Assembly (NCBI GenBank): GCA_965226045.1 | Contig: CBDDBU010000019.1 | Span: forward strand, 1-64,000 | Length of the DNA: 64,000 nucleotides | Reading direction: 5' to 3' | Source: CBDDBU01 sp965226045 | Lineage (GTDB): Bacteria; Pseudomonadota; Alphaproteobacteria; VGEJ01 | Shown here: positions 17,881-25,351 of the stretch, piece after piece | Position numbering within the stretch: position 1 is the stretch's first letter | Layout of the letters: every line of letters begins with the position of its first letter | Notes under the pieces: model-generated | Database searches by the model: none | The model's input: the letters and a program-made list of their open reading frames with translations, nothing else | Told to the model about the DNA's origin: nothing | Made by a program: the position numbers and the translations under genes

Positions 17881-18468
17881 GTGAACTTTATCAAGGCGCT
17901 GGCTTCAGCCGGGATACTGGCCCTCATGGCCGCGCCGGCCCTTGCGGCGGGCGATCACCCGATGGGGTTTTTCGTGACAAGTACCGGGATGGGAAATGGC
18001 GCCGACCTTGGTGGCCTTGAGGGCGCCGACGCTCATTGCACGACTCTGGCTGAGGCCGCCGGATCCAAGGGGCGCACCTGGGGGGCATACCTCAGTACTA
18101 AGGTCGAGGAAGGGCGCACCGTGTCCGCACGCGATCGGATCGGATCGGGCCCCTGGTACAACGCCAGAAGCGAACTGATCGCGGCCGACCTTGATCAGCT
18201 GCACATCAACCAAAACATCGTCAAGCGAACCGCTCTGGACGAAAATGGCAATCAGGTGAACGGTCGTGGCGACAAGCCCAACCGGCATGACATGCTGACA
18301 GGGTTTAAGGACTACGGCACTACCTACTTCCCCTGGGAAGAGGGTGATCATACCTGCAGCAACTGGACCAGCTCTGGCGAGGGCAGTGCGCAGGTCGGCC
18401 ACCACGACCGCCACGGCGGTGGCAATATCTCATGGACCTCGGCGCATGCTTCGCGAGGGTGCAGCTAG
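17881..18468 (+). CDS. secreted lectin-like protein (DUF1554-like)
   Basis: A 195-residue exported protein. The signal peptide is MNFIKALASAGILALMAAPALAA (cut after ALA-A). The mature domain has the pattern GFFVTSTGMGNGADLGGLEG-ADAHCTTLA, AYLST, ARDRIGSGPWYN, RGDKPNRHDMLTG, HTCSNWTS, HHDRHGGGNISW and the terminal SRGCS. Three Cys residues in the mature part (ADAHC, HTC, RGC) and the NWTS/SRGCS ending recall C-type-lectin-fold DUF1554-like proteins; ligand unknown. GTG 17881 is chosen because AGGGAGG lies 6 bases before it, whereas an earlier in-frame GTG (17875) overlaps that ribosome site. The protein stands alone between the SMP-30 gene and the IS island. Confidence 0.7.
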   Translation: MNFIKALASAGILALMAAPALAAGDHPMGFFVTSTGMGNGADLGGLEGADAHCTTLAEAAGSKGRTWGAYLSTKVEEGRTVSARDRIGSGPWYNARSELIAADLDQLHINQNIVKRTALDENGNQVNGRGDKPNRHDMLTGFKDYGTTYFPWEEGDHTCSNWTSSGEGSAQVGHHDRHGGGNISWTSAHASRGCS

Positions 18469-18649
18469 GAGAATCTAGTCAGCACTGGCGGCGCGGGGCT
18501 GCTGTACTGTTTCGCCGCAGACTAGCAGCCTGTCTGTGGAACGGCGTGCAAAGTTGACCCCTGTTGAGGGGTGATCGGCGTCCAAATTTGCCCCCCTGAG
18601 CCTGGCTAGTCCAAGTCACCTCGTTTTTGGGCGGACGAGGTGGTGGGGG

Positions 18650-20161
18650 ATGTTGGTCGTGGAGACGATAGCGCGGATCCGGCGGGAGTATTTCGTCAAG
18701 GGGCAGCCGATCAAGGAGATCGTGCGGGACGTGAAGGTCTCGCGCAACACGGTGCGCAAGGTGATCCGTTCGCAGGCGACGGCGTTCACCTACGACCGGC
18801 GGGTCCAGCCGATGCCGAAGCTGGGGCCGTGGACGGCCGAGCTGGAGCGGATGCTGGAGGCCAACGAGACCAAGTCGAAGCGGGAGCGGCTGACGCTGCT
18901 ACGGATCTCCGAAGCCCTCGAGGGTCTGGGCTATGGCGGCGGCTACGACGCGGTGCGGCGCTACGCCAAGGCGTGGCGGTGGCGCCGTTCGGCATCGACG
19001 GCGCAGACCTATGTGCCGTTGGTGTTCTCGCCGGGCGAGGCCTATCAGTTCGACTGGAGCCACGAGTACGTGGTGCTGGCGGGGGTGACGACCAAGGTCA
19101 AGGTCGCGCACGTCCGGCTGTGCCACAGCCGAATGTTCTTCGTCCGCGCTTATCCGCGCGAGAGCCAGGAGATGGTGTTCGACGCCCACGACCGGGCATT
19201 CCGGCTGTTCCAGGGTGCCTGCCGGCGAGGCATCTACGACAACATGAAGACGGCGGTGCAGACCGTCCTCATCGGCAAGGAGCGCGCGTTCAACCGGCGC
19301 TTCGTGCAGATGTGTGGCCACTACCTGGTCGAACCGACAGCATGCACGCCGGGAGCGGGATGGGAGAAGGGGCAGGTCGAGAACCAGGTCGGGATCATCC
19401 GCGGTCGGTTCTTCACCCCGCGGCTGCGCTTCAAGACCTACGACGAGCTCAACGCCTGGCTCTTGGACCAGTGCGTCGCCTACGCCCGGGGTCATCCCCA
19501 CCCGGTGTTCAAGGACAGGACTGTCTGGCAGGTGTTCGAGGACGAGCGTCCGTCCCTGGTCGGCTATCGCGGGCCGTTCGACGGCTTCCACGCGGTCCCG
19601 GCGTCGGTGTCGAAGACCTGCCTGGTGCGCTTCGACAGCAACAAGTACAGCGTGGCGGCGCGCGCCGTCGGCCGTCTGGTCGAGGTCCATGCCTACGCCG
19701 ATCGCATCGTCATCCGCCAGGACGGCGAGATCGTCGCCGAGCATGCCCGGCGCTTCGGCCGCGACCAGACCGTCTATGACCCGTGGCACTAGGTGCCCGT
19801 GCTGGCGAGGAAGCCCGGTGCGCTTCGTAACGGCGCGCCGTTCAAGGACTGGGCGCTGCCCGGCGCCCTGGGTCGCGTGCGCGTCCGGCTCGCCGGCCAC
19901 GACGACGGCGACAGGCAGATGGTCGAGATCCTCACCGCCGTGCTGGCGGATGGGCTGGCGGCGGTGGAGGCCGCCTGTGCCGAGGCGCTCGCTGGCGGCG
20001 TGTGCAGCGCCGACGTCGTGCTCAACATCCTCAATCGTCGGCGCCAGCCGTCCGAGACGGCGCCGATCCCGACGCCCGCGAACCTGCGTCTTCGCTTTGA
20101 GCCGGTGGCCGATTGCACCCGCTACGACCGCTTGAGGGGGGTCGGCCATGGAGCGCCATGA
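18650..20161 (+). pseudogene. istA: IS21 transposase IstA with in-frame amber stop
   Basis: A 503-codon frame for the IS21 transposase. It has an N-terminal helix-turn-helix (IKEIVRDVKVSRNTVRKVIR), a DDE core (QFDWSHEYVVL, YDNMKTAVQ, GWEKGQVENQVG) and a C-terminal beta-barrel region. A TAG at 19790-19792 replaces the Tyr expected in the DPWHY(V)PVL motif, so the main product stops at 380 aa. The frame then continues open and family-like (ARKPGALRNGAPFKDWALPG...) to TGA 20159-20161. The loss removes the last quarter. It is a single substitution, not a homopolymer indel. Confidence 0.85.
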
Positions 20162-20876
20162 GGTCCTGGAGATGATGGCCGCACTCAAGCTCGCCGGCAT
20201 GCGCGACGCGTTCGACGAGGTGCTCGCCGACGGCCTCAAGCGCCAGCATCCGATGCAGCGAATCATCGGCGAGCTGTTGAAGGCCGAGATCGCCGACAAG
20301 CAGGCGCGATCCATCAAGTACCAGATGAGTGGCGCCAAGCTGCCGCTGGCCAAGGAGCTGGCCGACTTCGACTTCACCGACACCCCGGTCAACGAGCCGC
20401 TGGTCCGCGAGTTGGCGGTCGGCGGCTTCCTGGCCAACCAGCGCAACGCCGTGCTGATCGGCGGCACCGGCACCGGCAAGAGCCATCTCGCCGTCGCCAT
20501 CGCGCGGGCCTGCATCCGCGATGGCGCCCGGGGCCGCTTCTTCAACGTCGTCGACCTGGTCAACCGGCTCGAGGCCGAAGCCCGCGCCGGCCGCCAGGGC
20601 CGGCTCGCCGATCAGCTGGCCCGGCGCGACCTCGTCATCCTCGACGAGCTCGGCTACCTGCCCTTCGCCCAAACCGGAGGCCAGCTGCTGTTCCACCTCG
20701 TCAGCCGGCTCTACGAGCGCACCTCGATCATCGTCACCACCAACCTGACCTTCGGCGAATGGCCGTCCGTCTTCGGCGACGCCAAGATGACCACCGCGCT
20801 CCTCGATCGTCTGACGCACCACTGCGAGATCATCGAGACCGGAAACGACTCCTGGCGCTTCAAGAATCGGTCCTAA
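20148..20876 (+). CDS. istB: IS21 helper ATPase IstB
   Basis: A 242-residue AAA+ ATPase that selects and licenses the target for IstA. Walker A GGTGTGKS is at residues 105-112, Walker B LVILDELGYLPF at about 162 and sensor-like IIVTTNLTFGEW at about 195. It overlaps the istA end by 14 bases, as usual in IS21 elements, and is intact. With IstA cut short it probably has no partner in cis, but could serve another IS21 copy elsewhere. Confidence 0.93.
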   Translation: MERHEVLEMMAALKLAGMRDAFDEVLADGLKRQHPMQRIIGELLKAEIADKQARSIKYQMSGAKLPLAKELADFDFTDTPVNEPLVRELAVGGFLANQRNAVLIGGTGTGKSHLAVAIARACIRDGARGRFFNVVDLVNRLEAEARAGRQGRLADQLARRDLVILDELGYLPFAQTGGQLLFHLVSRLYERTSIIVTTNLTFGEWPSVFGDAKMTTALLDRLTHHCEIIETGNDSWRFKNRS

Positions 20877-21159
20877 AGGCAACCGATCCACCTGCGGCCC
20901 GGTCGCCCAGGTGGGCCCACAGGAACCTCCCACACGCGGTCCGCCGCCAGCCGCGTGGGCAGGGCGCGTCGGCCCGCGCGCGGGCCCCTCCTATGGACTA
21001 CCTGTACGACCTCCGCCGTGCATCCCAAAGGGGTCAACATTGCACGCCGATAGGGGGTGTAATGTTCAACGCCGATTGACAGCCTGTCGGACTTGAGCCG
21101 GGAGTCGAAATAGGATTCGATGGTATCAGTTGATTTGCCCGCGCGTGATGGAGGCCGTC

Positions 21160-22518
21160 ATGAGCAATTTCCGACCGGTCGACCGGGAGACGGGGTTTCT
21201 GCTGCCGCCGTCGGTGGAGGAATGGCTTCCCGAGCGGCATCTGGCGCGCTTCGTGGTCGAGGTGATCGAGCAGTTGGACCTCTCGGCGTTCGTGAAGGCC
21301 TATCGCGGCTCGGGCTCGGCGTCCTATCACCCGAGCATGCTGCTGGGGCTTCTGGTCTACGGCTACGCCACGGGGGTGTTTTCGAGCCGCAAGTTGGAGC
21401 GCGCGACCTATGATTCTGTCGCTTTCCGCTTCATCGCGGCCAACGATCATCCCGACCACGATACCATCGCCGCGTTCCGGCGGCGTTTTCTCGACCGGAT
21501 CGAAGGGCTGTTCGTCGAGGTGCTGCTGCTGGCCCGGGAAGCCGGGGTGCTGAAGCTCGGCACGGTGGCGCTGGACGGCACCAAGGTGCACGCCAACGCG
21601 AGCCGGCACAGCGCGCTGTCGTGGAAACACGCCTGCGAGCTCGAAGCCCGGTTGAAGGCCGAGGTGGCGGAGTTGATGGCGTTGGCGGAGGCGGCCGATG
21701 GGGCGGATGTGCCCGACGGGATGTCGGTGCCCGAGGAACTGGCCCGGCGCGAGGATCGTCTGGCCCGCATCGCCGAGGCTAAGGCGGTGATCGAGGCGCG
21801 GGCGCGCGAACGCCTTGAGCGGGAACGGGCCGAGTACGAGGCGAAGCTCGAGGCGCGCGCGGAGAAGGCCGAGAAGACGGGCCGCAAGCCGGGCGGCCGT
21901 CCACCCGAGCCGCCGGTGGCCGGGCCCGGGCCGAAGGACCAGGTCAATCTGACCGACGCGGACTCGCGCATCATGCCGGTGGCCGGCGGCGGCTTCGAAC
22001 AGGCCTACAACGCCCAAGCCCTGGTGGCGGCCGACAGCCTGCTGGTGGTCACCAACGACGTGGTCCAGGCCCCCAACGACAAGCGGCAAATCGAGCCGGC
22101 GCTGGAAGCGCTCGCCCGCCTTCCCGAGGCGCTGGGCGCGCCCGAGACCCTGCTGGCGGACAGCGGCTACTTCAGCGAGGCCAACGTGAACGCCTGCGCC
22201 GAGGCCGAGATCGCGCCGTTGATCACGCCCGGCCGGGAACGCCATCATCTCTCCTGGAAGGACCGCTTCGCCGGCGCGCCGCCGCCCCCGGAGAACCCGA
22301 CGCCGCTGGAAGCGATGACACATCGACTGGCGACGCCCGAGGGCCGGCAACTCTACGCCCTGCGCAAGCAAACGCCGGAACCGGTGTTCGGCATCATCAA
22401 ATCGGCCATGGGCTTCCGCCAGTTCTCGCTACGCGGCCTGGACAAGGTCACGGGCGAATGGAACCTGGTGACCCTGGCCTGGAACATAAAGAGAATGTTC
22501 ACCTTGCAATACGCTTGA
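21160..22518 (+). CDS. IS1182-family transposase, copy A
   Basis: A 452-residue DDE transposase (DUF772/DDE_Tnp_1 type). The N-terminus is MSNFRPVDRETGFLLPPSVE, followed by FRFIAANDHPDHDTIAAFRRRF, the first catalytic Asp in VALDGTKVHANAS, a long charged coiled-coil-like insert (about residues 170-240), AYNAQALVAADS, LLADSGYFSEANV (second Asp), and FGIIKSAMGFRQFSLRGL with the final acidic region upstream of WNLVTLAWNIKRMF. The start is set at ATG 21160 because GGAGG lies 6 bases before it; a TTG start at 21130 is possible. It is identical to copy B, which suggests recent duplication. Confidence 0.92.
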   Translation: MSNFRPVDRETGFLLPPSVEEWLPERHLARFVVEVIEQLDLSAFVKAYRGSGSASYHPSMLLGLLVYGYATGVFSSRKLERATYDSVAFRFIAANDHPDHDTIAAFRRRFLDRIEGLFVEVLLLAREAGVLKLGTVALDGTKVHANASRHSALSWKHACELEARLKAEVAELMALAEAADGADVPDGMSVPEELARREDRLARIAEAKAVIEARARERLERERAEYEAKLEARAEKAEKTGRKPGGRPPEPPVAGPGPKDQVNLTDADSRIMPVAGGGFEQAYNAQALVAADSLLVVTNDVVQAPNDKRQIEPALEALARLPEALGAPETLLADSGYFSEANVNACAEAEIAPLITPGRERHHLSWKDRFAGAPPPPENPTPLEAMTHRLATPEGRQLYALRKQTPEPVFGIIKSAMGFRQFSLRGLDKVTGEWNLVTLAWNIKRMFTLQYA

Positions 22519-22686
22519 GCAGGCGGCCGGACTCCGTACCTCGCGAAAAGGAATAAGAGTATGCTCGCCTTGCGGCACGCGCGAGCAAGCGAACGTACTT
22601 CGTGCCCTCACGAGAGGGCATAAGAGTATACTCACCCTGCGGTACGCGCGGCCAAGCGACCGCACTCCGTGTCCTCACGAAAGGCG
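22486..22686 (+). repeat. three tandem ~67-bp units at the 3' end of IS1182 copy A
   Basis: Degenerate units start at 22486, 22553 and 22620, each opening with (C)ATAA(A)GAGTATG-like sequence and containing CTTGCGGCACGC and a GTAC/CTCCGTACCTC block. The first unit overlaps the last 11 codons of the transposase. The mirror set is at 23745-23945. Confidence 0.75.
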
Positions 22687-22844
22687 CTCGATCCCATGAC
22701 CTCTCCACATCGCGATCCGTCCACACCCATTCTCGCGGACCTCAGTCCGACAGGCTGCTAGGTGGCGTTAGACGCCGCGGCGGTCGTGCCCGTGAGGTTA
22801 GAGCCGAGCAGGCTACCGAGCGACAGCCGAGTGGGGCTCCGCCT

Positions 22845-23582
22845 CTAAACGTGCTGGCCGCCATTGATATGGATTTCGGCGCCGTTGACGTAGGCCGATT
22901 CGTCGGTGCACAGGTAGTAGATGGTGCGCGCGACCTCCTCGGGCGTGCCGAGGCGGCGGAGTGGGATTTCCGCCGCTAGCGCCTCGTATTCGGGGCCGAT
23001 CATTGAGGTGCGGATCTCGCCCGGCGCGATCGCGTTGACGCGCACTCCGAGCGGCCCGAAGTCGGCTGCCATCTCGCGGGTGAGCGCGGCGAGCGCGGCC
23101 TTCGAGGTGGCGTAGGCGGTGCCGGCGAAGGGATGGACGCGCCCACTGGCGATTGAGGTGACGTTGACGACCGAGCCCGGACCGCGCTCGAGCTCCTCGA
23201 TCAGGCCGCGCGCCAGCAACACCGGCGCGTAAAAGTTAACGCGAAAGACCAGCTCCCAGGTCGCCAGATCGGTATTGAGACTGCCCAACCGCTTGCCGTC
23301 CGTATTCTTGGGCGAGATCGCGGCGTTGTTGACCAGCGCGTGAAGCGGCCCACCGGCGAGACGCGTGCGCAGGAACTCGATCCCCGCTTCGGTGCTAACG
23401 TCGTCGGCCAGGTCGATGGCGACATGGTCCTCGGGGCCGCCTTCCCACGGGCAATCCTCGGGAAAGGGCTGGCGCGAACAGGTGATGACGCGCCAGCCGG
23501 CGGCGCTGAAGCGTTTCACCGTGGCATGACCGATACCGCGGCTCGCGCCCGTCAGCACAAGAGTCTTGCGCTCATCCATCAT
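22845..23582 (-). CDS. SDR-family NAD(P)-dependent oxidoreductase
   Basis: A 245-residue classical short-chain dehydrogenase. The cofactor motif TGASRGIGHA (TGxxxGxG) is at the N-terminus, then NNAAIS, the catalytic Ser in VVNVTSIAS and YATSK (Tyr-x-x-x-Lys), and GEIRTSMIG after the active site. The ATG pair at 23577-23582 (MMDERKTLVLTG) has AGGA upstream. The substrate is unknown. The gene is boxed in by the two inverted IS1182 copies, 87 bases from the right end of copy A and 91 bases from copy B. Before the insertions it lay just downstream of the kinase gene at 25352-26902 on the same strand. Confidence 0.9.
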   Translation of the reverse strand: MMDERKTLVLTGASRGIGHATVKRFSAAGWRVITCSRQPFPEDCPWEGGPEDHVAIDLADDVSTEAGIEFLRTRLAGGPLHALVNNAAISPKNTDGKRLGSLNTDLATWELVFRVNFYAPVLLARGLIEELERGPGSVVNVTSIASGRVHPFAGTAYATSKAALAALTREMAADFGPLGVRVNAIAPGEIRTSMIGPEYEALAAEIPLRRLGTPEEVARTIYYLCTDESAYVNGAEIHINGGQHV

Positions 23583-23744
23583 TGCTGTTCCTGGAGCCCA
23601 TCGGACATCATAGCGCCGATCCGGCGTCGGCCGCCGCCCCAAACTCAGTCCGCGACCTGGACCAGAAACCTAGCAGCCTGTCGGACTGAGGTCCGCGAGA
23701 ATGGGTGTGGACGGATCGCGATGTGGAGAGGTCATGGGATCGAG

Positions 23745-23945
23745 CGCCTTTCGTGAGGACACGGAGTGCGGTCGCTTGGCCGCGCGTACCGCAGGGTGAG
23801 TATACTCTTATGCCCTCTCGTGAGGGCACGAAGTACGTTCGCTTGCTCGCGCGTGCCGCAAGGCGAGCATACTCTTATTCCTTTTCGCGAGGTACGGAGT
23901 CCGGCCGCCTGCTCAAGCGTATTGCAAGGTGAACATTCTCTTTAT
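23745..23945 (-). repeat. three tandem ~67-bp units at the 3' end of IS1182 copy B
   Basis: The inverted equivalent of 22486-22686, with the same unit length and the same overlap with the transposase 3' end. Confidence 0.75.
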
Positions 23946-25271
23946 GTTCCAGGCCAGGGTCACCAGGTTCCATTCGCCCGTGACCTTGTCCAGGCCGCGT
24001 AGCGAGAACTGGCGGAAGCCCATGGCCGATTTGATGATGCCGAACACCGGTTCCGGCGTTTGCTTGCGCAGGGCGTAGAGTTGCCGGCCCTCGGGCGTCG
24101 CCAGTCGATGTGTCATCGCTTCCAGCGGCGTCGGGTTCTCCGGGGGCGGCGGCGCGCCGGCGAAGCGGTCCTTCCAGGAGAGATGATGGCGTTCCCGGCC
24201 GGGCGTGATCAACGGCGCGATCTCGGCCTCGGCGCAGGCGTTCACGTTGGCCTCGCTGAAGTAGCCGCTGTCCGCCAGCAGGGTCTCGGGCGCGCCCAGC
24301 GCCTCGGGAAGGCGGGCGAGCGCTTCCAGCGCCGGCTCGATTTGCCGCTTGTCGTTGGGGGCCTGGACCACGTCGTTGGTGACCACCAGCAGGCTGTCGG
24401 CCGCCACCAGGGCTTGGGCGTTGTAGGCCTGTTCGAAGCCGCCGCCGGCCACCGGCATGATGCGCGAGTCCGCGTCGGTCAGATTGACCTGGTCCTTCGG
24501 CCCGGGCCCGGCCACCGGCGGCTCGGGTGGACGGCCGCCCGGCTTGCGGCCCGTCTTCTCGGCCTTCTCCGCGCGCGCCTCGAGCTTCGCCTCGTACTCG
24601 GCCCGTTCCCGCTCAAGGCGTTCGCGCGCCCGCGCCTCGATCACCGCCTTAGCCTCGGCGATGCGGGCCAGACGATCCTCGCGCCGGGCCAGTTCCTCGG
24701 GCACCGACATCCCGTCGGGCACATCCGCCCCATCGGCCGCCTCCGCCAACGCCATCAACTCCGCCACCTCGGCCTTCAACCGGGCTTCGAGCTCGCAGGC
24801 GTGTTTCCACGACAGCGCGCTGTGCCGGCTCGCGTTGGCGTGCACCTTGGTGCCGTCCAGCGCCACCGTGCCGAGCTTCAGCACCCCGGCTTCCCGGGCC
24901 AGCAGCAGCACCTCGACGAACAGCCCTTCGATCCGGTCGAGAAAACGCCGCCGGAACGCGGCGATGGTATCGTGGTCGGGATGATCGTTGGCCGCGATGA
25001 AGCGGAAAGCGACAGAATCATAGGTCGCGCGCTCCAACTTGCGGCTCGAAAACACCCCCGTGGCGTAGCCGTAGACCAGAAGCCCCAGCAGCATGCTCGG
25101 GTGATAGGACGCCGAGCCCGAGCCGCGATAGGCCTTCACGAACGCCGAGAGGTCCAACTGCTCGATCACCTCGACCACGAAGCGCGCCAGATGCCGCTCG
25201 GGAAGCCATTCCTCCACCGACGGCGGCAGCAGAAACCCCGTCTCCCGGTCGACCGGTCGGAAATTGCTCAT
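23913..25271 (-). CDS. IS1182-family transposase, copy B
   Basis: Identical in sequence to the protein at 21160-22518 (452 residues, MSNFRPVDRETG start, ending NIKRMFTLQYA). Unlike copy A, both terminal repeats of its element are intact, so this is the copy most likely to be able to move. Confidence 0.92.
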   Translation of the reverse strand: MSNFRPVDRETGFLLPPSVEEWLPERHLARFVVEVIEQLDLSAFVKAYRGSGSASYHPSMLLGLLVYGYATGVFSSRKLERATYDSVAFRFIAANDHPDHDTIAAFRRRFLDRIEGLFVEVLLLAREAGVLKLGTVALDGTKVHANASRHSALSWKHACELEARLKAEVAELMALAEAADGADVPDGMSVPEELARREDRLARIAEAKAVIEARARERLERERAEYEAKLEARAEKAEKTGRKPGGRPPEPPVAGPGPKDQVNLTDADSRIMPVAGGGFEQAYNAQALVAADSLLVVTNDVVQAPNDKRQIEPALEALARLPEALGAPETLLADSGYFSEANVNACAEAEIAPLITPGRERHHLSWKDRFAGAPPPPENPTPLEAMTHRLATPEGRQLYALRKQTPEPVFGIIKSAMGFRQFSLRGLDKVTGEWNLVTLAWNIKRMFTLQYA

Positions 25272-25351
25272 GACGGCCTCCATCACGCGCGGGCAAATCA
25301 ACTGATACCATCGAATCCTATTTCGACTCCCGGCTCAAGTCCGACAGGCTG

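Larger units (their letters stand above)
18535..21081 (+). mobile_element. IS21-family insertion sequence nested in the IS1182 terminal repeat
   Basis: A 2547-bp element with ends TGTGGAACGGCGTGC (left) and TGTCAATCGGCGTTG (right, other strand). The multiple subterminal repeats typical of IS21 lie near 18540, 18574, 21029 and 21055 and share CGGCGT..AA..TT. A 7-bp duplication GCCTGTC stands at 18528-18534 and 21082-21088; these bases belong to the IS1182 terminal repeat. It carries istA and istB. The 184 bases between istB and the right subterminal repeats (20877-21028) hold no gene and are GC-rich. Confidence 0.92.
18526..22757 (+). mobile_element. IS1182-family insertion sequence, copy A (interrupted by IS21 element)
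   Basis: The termini read CAGCCTGTCGGACTTGAG (left) and, on the other strand, CAGCCTGTCGGACTGAGG (right). Both sides carry CTAG (18522-18525 and 22758-22761), a 4-bp target duplication. Without the inserted IS21 element and its 7-bp duplication it is 1678 bp, exactly the length of copy B (23674-25351). The IS21 element sits 9 bases inside its left terminal repeat, so the left end is now detached by 2.5 kb and this copy should no longer transpose by that end. Confidence 0.9.
23674..25351 (-). mobile_element. IS1182-family insertion sequence, copy B (intact)
   Basis: A 1678-bp element with CAGCCTGTCGGACTGAGG and CAGCCTGTCGGACTTGAG termini, flanked by CTAG on both sides (23670-23673 and 25352-25355). 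It is the reverse-oriented twin of copy A, and the encoded transposases are identical. The right CTAG contains the TAG stop codon of the neighbouring kinase gene, so the insertion left that protein unchanged. Together the two copies and the SDR gene resemble a composite transposon. Confidence 0.93.

Noticed and set aside
20031..20933. 300-codon minus frame opposite istB
   Set aside because: Shadow of IstB, which has Walker motifs on the other strand.
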